NCBI GenBank assembly: GCA_012064415.1
Contig: SSNU01000185.1
Location: 113,634-177,633 of the forward strand
From: Gyrodactylus bullatarudis
Lineage: Eukaryota > Platyhelminthes > Monogenea > Gyrodactylidea > Gyrodactylidae
Length of the DNA: 64,000 nt
Direction of reading: 5' to 3'
In this document: positions 12,186 to 21,570 of the stretch, one piece after another
Layout: the number at the start of each line of letters is the position of its first letter
Numbering within the stretch: the first letter of the stretch is position 1
The notes under the pieces: generated by a model
What the model was told of the DNA's origin: nothing
The model's input: the letters and a program-made list of their open reading frames with translations, nothing else
Database searches by the model: none
Translations under genes and position numbers: made by a program

Positions 12186-12235
12186 CCAATCAGATCAATT
12201 ATCATCATTTCTTGTAATTTTTGTATATAAATCTA
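12186..12235 (+). promoter_or_regulatory. PLE terminal-region promoter-like motifs (CCAAT, TATATAA)
   Basis: CCAATCAGA at 12186-12194 and GTATATAAATCTAG at about 12223-12236 lie directly upstream of the hammerhead-like motif. The same order (CCAATCAGAGG, then GTATAAATATCTAG, then a hammerhead) occurs at 47935-48012. In PLEs the repeated terminal region (pLTR) normally holds promoter and ribozyme. The assignment is inferred from this recurring arrangement. Confidence 0.45.
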
Positions 12236-12285
12236 GTATGTAAAAGCTGAAGAGTATGCCACCAAATAAAGCGCAATTCTTGTAA
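12236..12285 (+). ncRNA. hammerhead-ribozyme-like motif, class 2, degenerate
   Basis: CTGAAGA at 12247-12253 is followed by GTATGCCAC and then CAAA where GAAA is expected. A TAAAGCGC segment and CTT, complementary to AAG in front of CTGAAGA, follow. The G12-to-C change would inactivate it. It matches the copies at 38980 and 40364, and its place is the 3' end of the PLE on the coding strand. Confidence 0.5.
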
Positions 12286-12309
12286 CAAACCTGGCATCGC
12301 CTTTCTTTA

Positions 12310-12358
12310 TTAAATAAAGAAGTTTTTTATTCAGTATGCTAGGAAAATTATTTTTAAT
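12310..12358 (+). repeat. 49-bp target-site duplication, right copy
   Basis: Identical by eye to 10966-11014. Confidence 0.75.
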
Positions 12359-12568
12359 AATTGAGATAGCTCGAAAAATTCTCTTTTCATTCATGTAAAA
12401 AGATTTATCTTACTTCAGAAAATTACGAAAATATATACTAGACTCTGATTGGTCTATGGGGACTCACCAATGAAACGAAACTAGGATTCTCCCCAAAAAA
12501 CCCTATATAATAGGGATACTATCCCGATTAATATTAATCTGTTCTACTTTCAGGGGGTTTTACCTGTA

Positions 12569-14068
12569 ATTTGAAACACTTTTAATATTCCTCCTCTGCG
12601 TAAATTTTTGCTTGAATACCTGTTGTAAGGCTTTATTTTAAAATTTCAAGAAGTGATTCAGAATATTCGACAAAAAATTGCATAATTTGAAATATTTACC
12701 CTCGTAATTATCTAGCTGAAGTCGATTCAAACCTTGAAAAATATTAGGGTTTTGAATAGAGTCATTGCAAAATGATTCGAATGCTTTCACGCAAAATTTA
12801 CAAGAATTTTATTTTTATTTTAAAATTTGGAACAGAAATTCAAAAAATGTGCCAATTTTCAGAGGGGGCAGATCGAAAATTATTATGAGCTGCAATCAGG
12901 CAAAATCGAATCTAGATTTGAATCTAAATTCAAAAACTATTCAAATTAATATAAAAAGAAATCTGGAAATATTTCTGAGGAAGGAAAAATTAATCAAAAA
13001 AACTCTCAATATTCGATAAGAATCTTCGGGTTGTTCGGATCAAGGAAAAAGAAGCCAAAGATCTATTTCGGGCTAAGTCACAATTACTAACGAAAAAAGT
13101 TTCACATATTAATTCGACCACTTTAAATCTCAGACACAAAATTTAAAATCAATTATTACTAATATTTGCTTGAAGATCAACTTTAACCATCTTAGAAAAC
13201 AAAAAGAGACGCTAGTTTTACAGAAAAAATCCGCTTTGAAAATTTTAATTCGAAAAATGCGAAAGCAAATATATTTTTAAATGAGAAAGATTTAACAGAA
13301 ATCCAAATATTTTTCTCTATCATATGATGTTTCTTTTATTAAAAGTTAGAAATAATTAAAATTAAACCGGATACTTACCTAACGACCAATATATGAAATA
13401 TATTATTATTATTTCTTATGTTCAAAATTAAGAAAATTTACTTTATCGTGAGTTTATCCATCAATGAAAAGATATTTTAATAAAAGATGGAATAAAAACA
13501 CTGTAATTTCTACATGTGCTTATTTACAAAAGCTCATGGGCTTTTTTTATAACTTATGAAATTCTCTAACTCAAACGAGATATTCTTGATAAGGAGAGGA
13601 AAAATATGTGCATTTTTAACAATAAAGATCTAATCTAAGTCATTATTATTATCTTGACTAAAAAATACATTTAAGGTTTCTTTTGATGGAATGATGGGGA
13701 ATGATGTTTTTACTCTTTTTCAACAACTTCATTGTATTTTAGAAAAGTTTTGAAATATAATTTCAACAACTTATTTTCATTTGTTCTATAAAATTGCAAG
13801 TTGACTGTTTGAGAAGATTATTTTCATGATAATTAAAAGTTTCTTACTAGGGAACCATTGTACAAAATGTTTCAATGATTTCTAGATTTTTTTAAGCTAG
13901 TCAAGTTCTCATAAAAGTTTTATAAAACAGTAATGAAATAATGCAGTTAATGAAAAATTAAGACAAAGAATATAAACCATCAGCGAATTTAGAATCTTAT
14001 TATTTGTAATTTCAAAAACAGATAATACAACAAAAAACACTTCTATCGTCAATTACACACATCATAAC
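12569..14068. other. AT-rich sequence, no gene recognised
   Basis: The frame at 12765-13019 is lysine/asparagine-rich with no similarity that I recognise. Confidence 0.4.
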
Positions 14069-14413
14069 TTGATGGAGAGTTTCTTCTAAGATCTGGTTGT
14101 TAGAATTTGGATAAGCAAGCGTCCATAAAAGAGGGATACGGTGAGTAAATAGGTTGGAAGCAACAGAATTAAATGAAAAGCTCAAGTAAGTTGTTAGATC
14201 TGATTAAATTCTACCTGCTCTTGTGAATGAAAATTATCCATCGATTTCTCTTCTAACAATTCATGAGCCAGAAATAATAAAGATGCTGAGTTAAAAGTGC
14301 AAGTAGATGAGATACATCATGTAGGTCGACATGATTTATATTCAGCTTTATAACCAACATTGTCGAAGTAATAAAGAGACTTGATTTTGAATCTTCAAAT
14401 TATTCCCGATATA
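14069..14413 (+). repeat. left arm of a near-perfect 345-bp inverted repeat
   Basis: By eye every base matches the complement of 14648-14992. The arms are AT-rich and non-coding; the open frame on the right arm is a chance frame. A 234-bp spacer separates them. No flanking duplication was identified. Confidence 0.85.
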
Positions 14414-14489
14414 AATTTCTCATTTAAACAAAATACAAACCTTAATGTAGCTTACAATAAATTTCCAAGCGAGGACTTATACTATAGTT

Positions 14490-14580
14490 TAAATCTCATA
14501 AGTGGCCATCAGTAAGCTTTACGCCTGCTCCGAGAATCCAACCTCAGATCTAATGATGGCTAGGCCAGCACTCGAACATT
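14490..14580 (-). repeat. tRNA-derived SINE-like segment
   Basis: In the spacer of the inverted repeat, the minus strand carries GAGGTTGGATTCTCGGA, similar to a pol III B box, then GCAGGCGTAAAGCTTACTG. A related segment is on the minus strand at 36640-36700 (GTTCGATTCTCAGA, then AGGTGTAAGGCTTACTGG). The two copies suggest a dispersed family; the tRNA origin is inferred from the B-box-like core only. Confidence 0.35.
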
Positions 14581-14647
14581 CAGTCAAACCCCCGTTATCT
14601 TTGATTTTGTGATAATTATTTATCCTAAATACTTATACTAAACTTGA

Positions 14648-14992
14648 TATATCGGGAATAATTTGAAGATTCAAAATCAAGTCTCTTTATTACTTCGACA
14701 ATGTTGGTTATAAAGCTGAATATAAATCATGTCGACCTACATGATGTATCTCATCTACTTGCACTTTTAACTCAGCATCTTTATTATTTCTGGCTCATGA
14801 ATTGTTAGAAGAGAAATCGATGGATAATTTTCATTCACAAGAGCAGGTAGAATTTAATCAGATCTAACAACTTACTTGAGCTTTTCATTTAATTCTGTTG
14901 CTTCCAACCTATTTACTCACCGTATCCCTCTTTTATGGACGCTTGCTTATCCAAATTCTAACAACCAGATCTTAGAAGAAACTCTCCATCAA
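14648..14992 (-). repeat. right arm of a near-perfect 345-bp inverted repeat
   Basis: Complement of 14069-14413, see that entry. Confidence 0.85.
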
Positions 14993-15345
14993 ATTAGATT
15001 CATATGGATAATTACCTGTGATAATTTTTTCTCGTTGGTTAATTATTTAGTGTTATTAGAATTAATTTAACGTTTTTTCTGTTTGATGAGCTCGTCGAAC
15101 CACTTTAAAATGCATATGAAGACTATCATCTGCGAAAATTTTGGATTAAGCTTTAATCAATTTGATGAATCAATTCATTCTATAGGGAAAGAACGTGAGT
15201 TATGGATCTATATTAGTCGACATGAAAAACTTACCATTCAAATATAGTCTATCTGTCTTGAGACAATAATTATGAATGAAAAATTCACTTTGATTATCGA
15301 AAAAGTAAATTTATAATTTATAAATATATTGGAAGGAGATAATTT

Positions 15346-15395
15346 TAAAACCCTATGCGCATTTTTTAAAGCATCATCGGTTGTATTTCTTCGAG
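15346..15395 (-). ncRNA. hammerhead-like motif, class 3, degenerate
   Basis: The minus strand reads ACAACCGATGATGCTTTAAAAAATGCGCAT. It aligns with the class 3 copies at 19313 and 24834, but CTGATGA has become CCGATGA and GAAA has become AAAA. It lies at the 3' end of the PLE remnant that resumes at 16157. Confidence 0.4.
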
Positions 15396-15587
15396 AATGA
15401 GATGAGTTAAGAGTTCATTCAAGAAAATACATTAGTCCCTCTTTAATAATGAGGTTATTCCCTAGGTTATCCAAATGTTTGGGGGGACGTGAATGCAGTG
15501 CATTAAAGCGGTAATGTTGCCGAACTTCATCAAGTATATTAGTACTTGATTCCAGACTGATGTGGAAGGTTTGAGAACAAGCAAATA

Positions 15588-15638
15588 ATAAGTGATAAAC
15601 GTTTTATTTCGCCGGGTCTCATCAGACTTAATCCCGGA
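15588..15638 (-). ncRNA. hammerhead ribozyme-like motif, class 1, intact core
   Basis: Minus strand, 5' to 3': CCGGG (15637-15633), TAAGT, CTGATGA (15625-15619), GACCCGGC, GAAA (15610-15607), a 5-bp stem III with ACG loop, then C (15594) as predicted cleavage nucleotide and ACTTA. ACTTA pairs with TAAGT to make a 5-bp stem I. All conserved core residues are present. The CCCGG between CTGATGA and GAAA is complementary to the upstream CCGGG. Stem II itself is minimal. Confidence 0.6.
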
Positions 15639-15649
15639 CTAGATATATA

Positions 15650-16050
15650 TATGTTGTGATGAATTTGGATAATTTGCGGATTATGCATAATCTGCATGTT
15701 TTCCTGCTGATTATGCATAATTAGCAAAAACCTGACGAATATGCATACGTTTAATCAAATTCATCAGGTTTTTGCCGATTATGCATAATCTGCAAGATAT
15801 ACCTTGACGAATATGAATAATAAGGAATTAAAGGGTGGATGGGCAAACGATCTATGCTTATATGTATGAAATATGTATTATAGTTTTAAATAATTGATAA
15901 ATACAGATTTATAATATTTCTTTCAAAAAATATTTATAATTAAATAATGTGTTTTCTTGAAATAATATTTTATTCACTATTTATATTTACTTTCTTTAAT
16001 TTGAATTGAATTATAAATATAATAAATCTTTCCCTTTCATTTTTTTTCAT
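15650..16050. repeat. dispersed 400-bp repeat with ATGCATAAT subrepeats
   Basis: The left part holds four or five copies of a GATTATGCATAATCTGC-type unit and an AAAAACCTGA/TCAGGTTTTT inverted motif. The rest is AT-rich. The whole segment recurs inverted at about 60180-60590 with moderate divergence. Confidence 0.6.
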
Positions 16051-16156
16051 GAAAAAGAAAATTATGTCTGCTTATGAGTATTCACGATTTACGAAAGAGA
16101 TTTTTGGGGGTAGAAATTAGGGGGATATCCTCTACACAGTTAATAAAGAAGGAGTA

Positions 16157-16720
16157 CTGTAATTTAAAATTATGAAAGAAATAGTAAAAGTCGAAAAAAA
16201 TACGAATAAAATGTAAGCTGAAGAAATACTAAAACTCTTTAATAAATGGCAACAGTGGAGAGAAAAGTGATAAAGATCACATAGACCCGAGGAGTTGAAG
16301 ATTATATAAATAATTAAAAAAAAAAAAATAAATAATTTTAAAAACACATATATTGAGTTTGTATTGACTAATAAAGTATTTCTCTTTAACCCATAGATCT
16401 ATACTTTCATCTCCTGGGTTTTTATAAAAATGGAAACATTCGAAACTGAAGTAGCATCCATATTATATGCGATATTGATGAATTTGTCAATATAAAAACA
16501 TTTTCCGTCAAACATAACTTTGAATTCTCTATTTCATTTTGCCATTTCTCTTGACTTTCTTTTCTTCTTATCCTCTTCCCTAGACCAATCACTAAGCCAA
16601 CTTTATTTGATATAGAACTGAAACTAGCATAATGAAGATATTTTCCATTGTCAATGTTCTTCTTGAAAATATTTCTTAGGATTGATACATCATCTTTGTT
16701 TCTTTTAGTGTTATGGCACT
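16157..16720 (-). pseudogene. Penelope-like element remnant (family 1)
   Basis: The minus strand from about 16700 down to 16500 reads ILRNIFKKNIDNGKYLHYASF and then an NKVGLVIGLGKRIRRKES block and QNEIENSKLCL. These are RT-end and thumb sequences matching 53030-53220. Nearer 16380-16280 only the end of the endonuclease and the 3' untranslated region remain, so the endonuclease core is deleted internally. It is closely related to the pieces at 20318, 24881, 31777, 45743 and 52830. Confidence 0.65.
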
Positions 16721-16724
16721 TTTA

Positions 16725-16775
16725 TAGGACTCGTCAGTACACTTGCCAGGATCGAACCCGGGTCTTCTTGCCTTT
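16725..16775 (-). other. possible decayed hammerhead or tRNA-like segment
   Basis: The minus strand contains GGGTTCGATCC (a perfect pol III B-box match), then TGGCA, AGTGT and CTGACGA. Downstream TGCCA and ACACT are complementary to the upstream TGGCA and AGTGT. GAAA is not in place. It may be a decayed hammerhead or a tRNA-derived fragment. Confidence 0.25.
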
Positions 16776-17082
16776 TCGAAGAAGAATGCAAACAAAACAC
16801 TCTATAACGTTTTACTTGATCTCCAAAACCTGAATTAAGCTTTTTGAAAATTTCTGCTGGTCTTGCGAAAATCTTTAGTATCAAAATGATCTAATTCATG
16901 CTTACAAATTTTTGTTTAAAATTTTCAGATAAACAAAAAAAAGAAAAAAATTCCTATTGATTGGTGCCCATATTGTTTTAACCCATGTCCTTGCGATGGA
17001 AAAAATCCCGTTACATCGAATTGGGGTGTTTTACACCCCAAATTAAAAATCTATGTGAATTTCAACTAAATAATTTTTAATT

Positions 17083-18589
17083 TCATAAGCAATCTTTACA
17101 CAAGCAATAAGTATGCTCTTTGCATATAAATTTATCACATTTATAACATTTTGTTTTGGTTTTTCTGTCTTGATTTCGTCCACAGTCCTCGCATCTTGAT
17201 TGTTTTGAACAGATTTTTTTGCGATTTTTTGGAGGACTAAAATCTTCAAGGATATTTTTTTATTTTTTCATTAGATTCATTGCTAATTCAACAATATAAT
17301 TTCTTCTTGATCTTTTGTTTTTCTTAATAACTATTTGGGGCCAATTTATTCCATATAATATGTAAGAATATTCCAGAAAATTTTCAAAGGCCATCTAGCT
17401 GTTTTTCGTTTGCACGTATAATATCCGATCAGTTGGTCTAGAACATCAACGCCTCCTTTCGTATGATTATAATAATCAATTATTTCAGGAATCTTCCGAT
17501 CTTCTTCATCCAAGTCACAATGTAGAGAGGATATCATGACAACTGGAACATTTTTCTTCTGACCAAATCTTAGTAAGGTTGCATCTTCATGGAAAATATN
17601 NNNNNNNNNNNNNNNNNNNNNNNNNNNNNNNNNNNNNNNNNNNNNNNNNNNNNNNNNNNNNNNNNNNNNNNNNNNNNNNNNNNNNNNNNNNNNNNNNNNN
17701 NNNNNNNNNNNNNNNNNNNNNNNNNNNNNNNNNNNNNNNNNNNNNNNNNNNNNNNNNNNNNNNNNNNNNNNNNNNNNNNNNNNNNNNNNNNNNNNNNNNN
17801 NNNNNNNNNNNNNNNNNNNNNNNNNNNNNNNNNNNNNNNNNNNNNNNNNNNNNNNNNNNNNNNNNNNNNNNNNNNNNNNNNNNNNNNNNNNNNNNNNNNN
17901 NNNNNNNNNNNNNNNNNNNNNNNNNNNNNNNNNNNNNNNNNNNNNNNNNNNNNNNNNNNNNNNNNNNNNNNNNNNNNNNNNNNNNNNNNNNNNNNNNNNN
18001 NNNNNNNNNNNNNNNNNNNNNNNNNNNNNNNNNNNNNNNNNNNNNNNNNNNNNNNNNNNNNNNNNNNNNNNNNNNNNNNNNNNNNNNNNNNNNNNNNNNN
18101 NNNNNNNNNNNNNNNNNNNNNNNNNNNNNNNNNNNNNNNNNNNNNNNNNNNNNNNNNNNNNNNNNNNNNNNNNNNNNNNNNNNNNNNNNNNNNNNNNNNN
18201 NNNNNNNNNNNNNNNNNNNNNNNNNNNNNNNNNNNNNNNNNNNNNNNNNNNNNNNNNNNNNNNNNNNNNNNNNNNNNNNNNNNNNNNNNNNNNNNNNNNN
18301 NNNNNNNNNNNNNNNNNNNNNNNNNNNNNNNNNNNNNNNNNNNNNNNNNNNNNNNNNNNNNNNNNNNNNNNNNNNNNNNNNNNNNNNNNNNNNNNNNNNN
18401 NNNNNNNNNNNNNNNNNNNNNNNNNNNNNNNNNNNNNNNNNNNNNNNNNNNNNNNNNNNNNNNNNNNNNNNNNNNNNNNNNNNNNNNNNNNNNGTCCTCT
18501 TCGGAATCACTGTCTGTTTCAACCGAAGATTCGTTGCTTGATAAATCCGGAATTGGAGGGAGATAACAAAATACGTCGTCACTGTTCAT
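17083..18589 (-). pseudogene. piggyBac transposase (gap inside, frame broken near C-terminus)
   Basis: The start is taken at the ATG at 18589, giving an acidic N-terminus (MNSDDVFCYLPPIPDLSSNE, then SDSEED) typical of piggyBac-family transposases. The middle is N. After the gap the frame reads EDATLLRFGQKKNVPVVMIS, then DYYNHTKGGVDVLDQ, the conserved block carrying the last catalytic aspartate, and TARWPLKIFWNIL. A C-terminal cysteine-rich finger (CEDCGRNQ, CYKCDKFICKEH, CLCKDCL) ends at the stop at 17083-17085. Between the core and the finger a frameshift near 17346 and a stop near 17255 break the frame. Predicted full length is about 500 residues, close to the family norm. It would have mobilised DNA by DDD-type cut and paste with precise excision at TTAA, but this copy is inactive as read. 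Confidence 0.8.
17600..18493. other. assembly gap (894 N)
   Basis: Run of N inside the piggyBac gene. Open frames reported across it are artefacts. Confidence 1.
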
Positions 18590-18876
18590 TGCAAAGATAA
18601 AAAATGAAGTAATACCTTTTAGTGAAAATAAAAAATCGAAAATTCCATATGGGGTGGTTTATACCCCATGCTAGTGGCAACGGACTAGAGAATTTCAATC
18701 CTTGTATCTCAGCAACAAAAAAAGATATTGAAAAAATAAACACTACGTATTGTCAACAAGAACCTAAAATAAGAATAATTATAAGCCTCCGGTATCCAAG
18801 ATAAAATTTGTGAAAAATATTCGGATAAATATCTGTCTTGGGGTGAAAAACATCCCAATAATCGGACAAGGGTTAA

Positions 18877-19312
18877 ATAATATTTGATTTGATAGAGAAA
18901 TTTTTGATTAAAGTCAAAATCCCATTACATTTCGCTCAACCTAATATCCTTCAATCATGATAATAAGAGTCCTTTATTCAAAGCCTTGAGATCCATGAGG
19001 CAGTTTCCTTATAAAAATTGAGTACAATTTGATGCTAAAACTTAATAAATAACTTAATCAGAACTAATAAAATAGTGCTTAAAATATCAAAAAAAATTAG
19101 CGTTAATAAATCAATATGTGACCTAAAGCCCTGTTGATGAGAGTACAGTTCTATAAACAACTTAATATTCAAAAGTTTTGGAATGGAAAACAGCAAATCA
19201 AATCAAACTTCATATAAAAATATGTGTTTGTTTTTTGTGAACTATACAGAAATATATGTTTGTGTTAGGTAAAACTATTTAATTTAAGAAAATTGAAAAA
19301 AGATATATCAAA
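18877..19312. other. no recognisable feature
   Basis: AT-rich, no coding similarity. Confidence 0.4.
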
Positions 19313-19358
19313 ACCAACTGCATATTTCTTGAAGCATTATCAGTTGTAATTCTTCGAG
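19313..19358 (-). ncRNA. hammerhead-like motif, class 3
   Basis: Minus strand: ACAA, CTGATAA, TGCTTCAA, GAAA, TATGCAG, TTGG. Upstream CAA is complementary to downstream TTG (stem I). The second G of CTGATGA is changed to A. It marks the 3' end of a PLE fragment. Confidence 0.45.
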
Positions 19359-19560
19359 AATGAAATGAGTTAAGAGTTCATTTAAAAAAAGATTTTAGAA
19401 ATTATGAAAGAAATAGTAGAAGTCGAAGAAAAAACGAATAAAATGTAAGCTGAAGAAATACCAAAAATCTCCAATAAATGGCAACAGTGGAGAGAAAAGT
19501 GTAAAAGCTTACATTGACTTAAGTAGTTTAAGCTTAGAGGTATATAGATTCATAAGGGTT
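19359..19560 (-). mobile_element. Penelope-like element 3' untranslated fragment (family 1)
   Basis: Matches the 3' regions at 24881-25040 and, complemented, 53780-53930 (GAAAGAAATAGTA, AACAGTGGAGAGAAAAGTG motifs). No coding part can be followed upstream. Confidence 0.55.
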
Positions 19561-20157
19561 TTAACTTTCACTCATACATTTATGGTTTCGTCTTTAGGGT
19601 TTTATATATAAAACAGGGAAATTGGAAATTTGTTTTTATTTCAAACAATAATATTAACTTTTGGCTTATGATAAAAACTGTATAAATTGTTTACTTTTTG
19701 TAAGATCTATTGTTTGCCTTTTGTAATTATCAATTTTGATTAATATTTATATAGACCACAGTGAGTTGACACATATCAAATAATTGAATAACACCATTAG
19801 GATTGGTTAGACTACCGAGAATCAAATCTAAGAATATCTTGTTTTTATATAGAAATTATTTCAACTTTGTCACGGTTATCTCCCTAATCTCCTCTACTCT
19901 AATGATTCGAATGTGTTAAGTTTAATCTTGAAGACCGTTTTTATTGATTTTCAAGTTTTTCAATCTATCCAAGGTTTTATTTGTATTTATAGTTCTAAAA
20001 GTTTTAAATTATTAGAATCCAAATACTATTACAATTGACAGGTAATGTATTTTATATTTAGGGTAGCTTTTTTATTTATTAAATAAATAAATACGTACAT
20101 TTTCATCTATGTCCGGGTAACTGAAGATAATTAAAATTTTAACAAAAGAGTTATATT
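19561..20157. other. no recognisable feature
   Basis: AT-rich interval between two PLE ends. Confidence 0.4.
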
Positions 20158-20206
20158 TAGAGAGATATGTACATTTCGCCAGGTCTCGTCAGTCTCAATT
20201 CCTGGT
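20158..20206 (-). ncRNA. hammerhead ribozyme-like motif, class 1, intact core
   Basis: Minus strand: CCAGG (20205-20201), TTGAGA, CTGACGA (20192-20186), GACCTGGC, GAAA (20177-20174), a short stem III around TGTACATA, C (20164) as predicted cleavage nucleotide, then TCTC pairing with GAGA. All core positions fit CUGANGA...GAAA. Compared with 15588, stem I differs completely yet still pairs. The CCTGG between the core boxes is complementary to the upstream CCAGG. It lies about 110 bases downstream of the PLE stop. Confidence 0.6.
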
Positions 20207-20317
20207 TCAATATTTAATAAAATAGTAATTAATATTGTAGTAAGTGTTCTCTTGCGTAATTCCAATTGATGAAAAACCAAAAAACTTTTCTAGTAGGTAG
20301 AAAAGAAAAAATAAAAA

Positions 20318-21037
20318 TCAATTGGGCCATGGAAGTTCCAAATTGTGTGTGTAATTCTTTTGGATGCACAGATTTGGATCCTCCCCCATTATGTAAAACT
20401 CTTCCCTAATTTTGAGGTCTGTAAGTTTATCCCTTGAATCCTTATATATGATTTTTAAATTGCTTTCATTTGCCTCGCATCCGCACTTGTCAATGTGTTT
20501 CTTGATTGATGAGCTATTCTTGTTTAAATGATCATTGATACTAATAGCTAATCTTCTTAGTGTTCGGCCTAGCTCCACATGAGGCTTCAAAGCAGTAGAT
20601 GAGATTAGATTGTTCAGTTTCTTTGAGTTTGTCTTTAAGATGGAATTTGAATAAACTTATGGTTTTGAATACAACCTTTAATTGTATATCATTGTAATGT
20701 TCATTTACAAGATTATTCGACTTTCTTCTTAGATCATAACTGAAACTATCTCCTTTGAAATTTGAGTCGCTTCATCTTCTAAGGTTTTTTGTATGTATTT
20801 TTGAACAAATTTCTCAGGGTATCCGTTTTCTTCTAACCTCCTTTGTATTTCATTAATCTCACTCAATACTTCTTCCTCGCTGACTATTCGCTTGTTTCTT
20901 TTCACTAGTCCTAATATCAATCCTGATTTATAATTCTTCGGACAATAACTCGAGAAGTGGACGTAGTTTCCTGTGTCCGTTTTCTTTCTATGTATATTTC
21001 GTTTAAGGCCGCCATCTAGTTTTCTCGATAACTTCAA
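20318..21037 (-). pseudogene. Penelope-like RT end and GIY-YIG endonuclease remnant (family 1)
   Basis: From 21037 the minus strand reads KRNIHRKKTDTGNYVHFSSYCP and then KSGLILGLVKRNKRIVSEEE, the RT-end and thumb. After a broken stretch, 20590-20318 covers the second half of the GIY-YIG domain, with RTLRRLAISINDHL, then ANESNLKIIYKDS, EEFYIMGEDPNLCIQKN and a C-terminal LELPWPN. Homologous copies end PWPM. The part with the GIY-YIG tyrosines (about 20600-20700) is disrupted. A hammerhead motif follows downstream at 20158. Confidence 0.75.
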
Positions 21038-21570
21038 AGAGAAGAGATAATTTTTTTGATTTTAACGAATAAAATTTTTTGATTCATAATACAGTATTAA
21101 GCAAAAATCAAGGCAATAACAAGGGGCAATCAGTGAGAGTGAGAGATGGATCTTAGGAGTGGGAAAGAGAACCGGATAGAAATGTAGGAGGGTTTGAGTA
21201 TAAAAAACATTACGTCATAGTAGAGGTTTATGTGTGACTAATTTTACAATTCCCCCATAAACTAGGTAAGTATGAAAACGACTGTGTAGAATCTTTCTGT
21301 ATTTTGAGATTTCATACAAAATTTAACCCATTTTAGATCTAATATTTGAACTTGAATTTCTCTCAAGATTCGAATGATTTCGTATCAAAAATATGTAGCA
21401 CGGCACAACTTGATATTCTCTATCGAACAGTACCGAAATTGTTCGCGTGAAAATTCAAAAATTTAAGTTTCTTATTAGGGCAGGTAGAAGATTAATTTTT
21501 AATCCATAATGTAAAGGAGAAAATTTGGATATTAAACATATATATTGAAGTAGGGTTAAGGCTTGAGAAA

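Larger units (their letters stand above)
11015..12309 (+). mobile_element. 5'-truncated Penelope-like element (family 2)
   Basis: This 1,295-bp insertion carries the end of the reverse transcriptase, the GIY-YIG endonuclease, a 3' region with CCAAT- and TATA-like motifs and a hammerhead-like motif, and then a short tail ending CTTTCTTTA. It sits between 49-bp direct repeats, and removing it together with one repeat copy restores a continuous inverted-repeat arm of the host element. The 5' truncation falls just upstream of the ELPFLDV motif of the RT. Length and structure match typical dead-on-arrival PLE copies. Confidence 0.8.
10273..12568. mobile_element. Tc1/mariner-like foldback element with about 290-bp inverted repeats, interrupted by a PLE
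   Basis: The left arm runs from 10273 to about 10565. The right arm is split into 10933-11014 and 12359-12568 by the inserted Penelope-like element. Arms match with very few differences. The outer ends read TACAGGTAAAACC and its complement, so a TA duplication plus a CAGGTA terminus can be assigned, as in Tc1/mariner-type elements. Without the insertion it would be about 950 bp with a roughly 370-bp non-coding interior (10566-10932). No transposase is encoded, so it was mobilised in trans or is a foldback derivative. The arms contain a CCAAT and a TATATA motif. Confidence 0.7.
15435..16154. mobile_element. 720-bp insertion with short inverted ends and TA flanks
   Basis: The left end reads TAGTCCCTCTTTAATAA and the right end reads TTAATAAAGAAGGAGTA, imperfect complements flanked by TA on both sides. 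It separates two parts of one PLE 3' region that are contiguous in other copies (compare 24880-24930 and 19359-19420). It carries a hammerhead-like motif and a subrepeat-rich segment that also occurs at 60180-60590. No protein is encoded. The class is uncertain; a MITE-like Tc1/mariner derivative is the best guess. Confidence 0.5.
16978..18876. mobile_element. piggyBac element with TTAA target duplication (contains assembly gap)
   Basis: TTAA at 16978-16981 and 18873-18876 flank ends that begin CCCATGTCC on the left and, inverted, CCCTTGTCC on the right. This is the piggyBac signature of TTAA duplication followed by CCC. Subterminal GGGGTG/CACCCC palindromes lie inside both ends. Element length is about 1.9 kb including 894 N. 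The single gene is on the minus strand. The interior of the gene cannot be read across the gap. Confidence 0.85.

Noticed and set aside
14876..15070. 64-codon open frame overlapping the right inverted-repeat arm
   Set aside because: No similarity, and the other arm has no equivalent frame on its own coding strand; looks like a chance frame.
17570..18589. Long open frames on both strands across 17570-18589
   Set aside because: They are produced by the run of N. Only the short real ends on the minus strand belong to the piggyBac gene.
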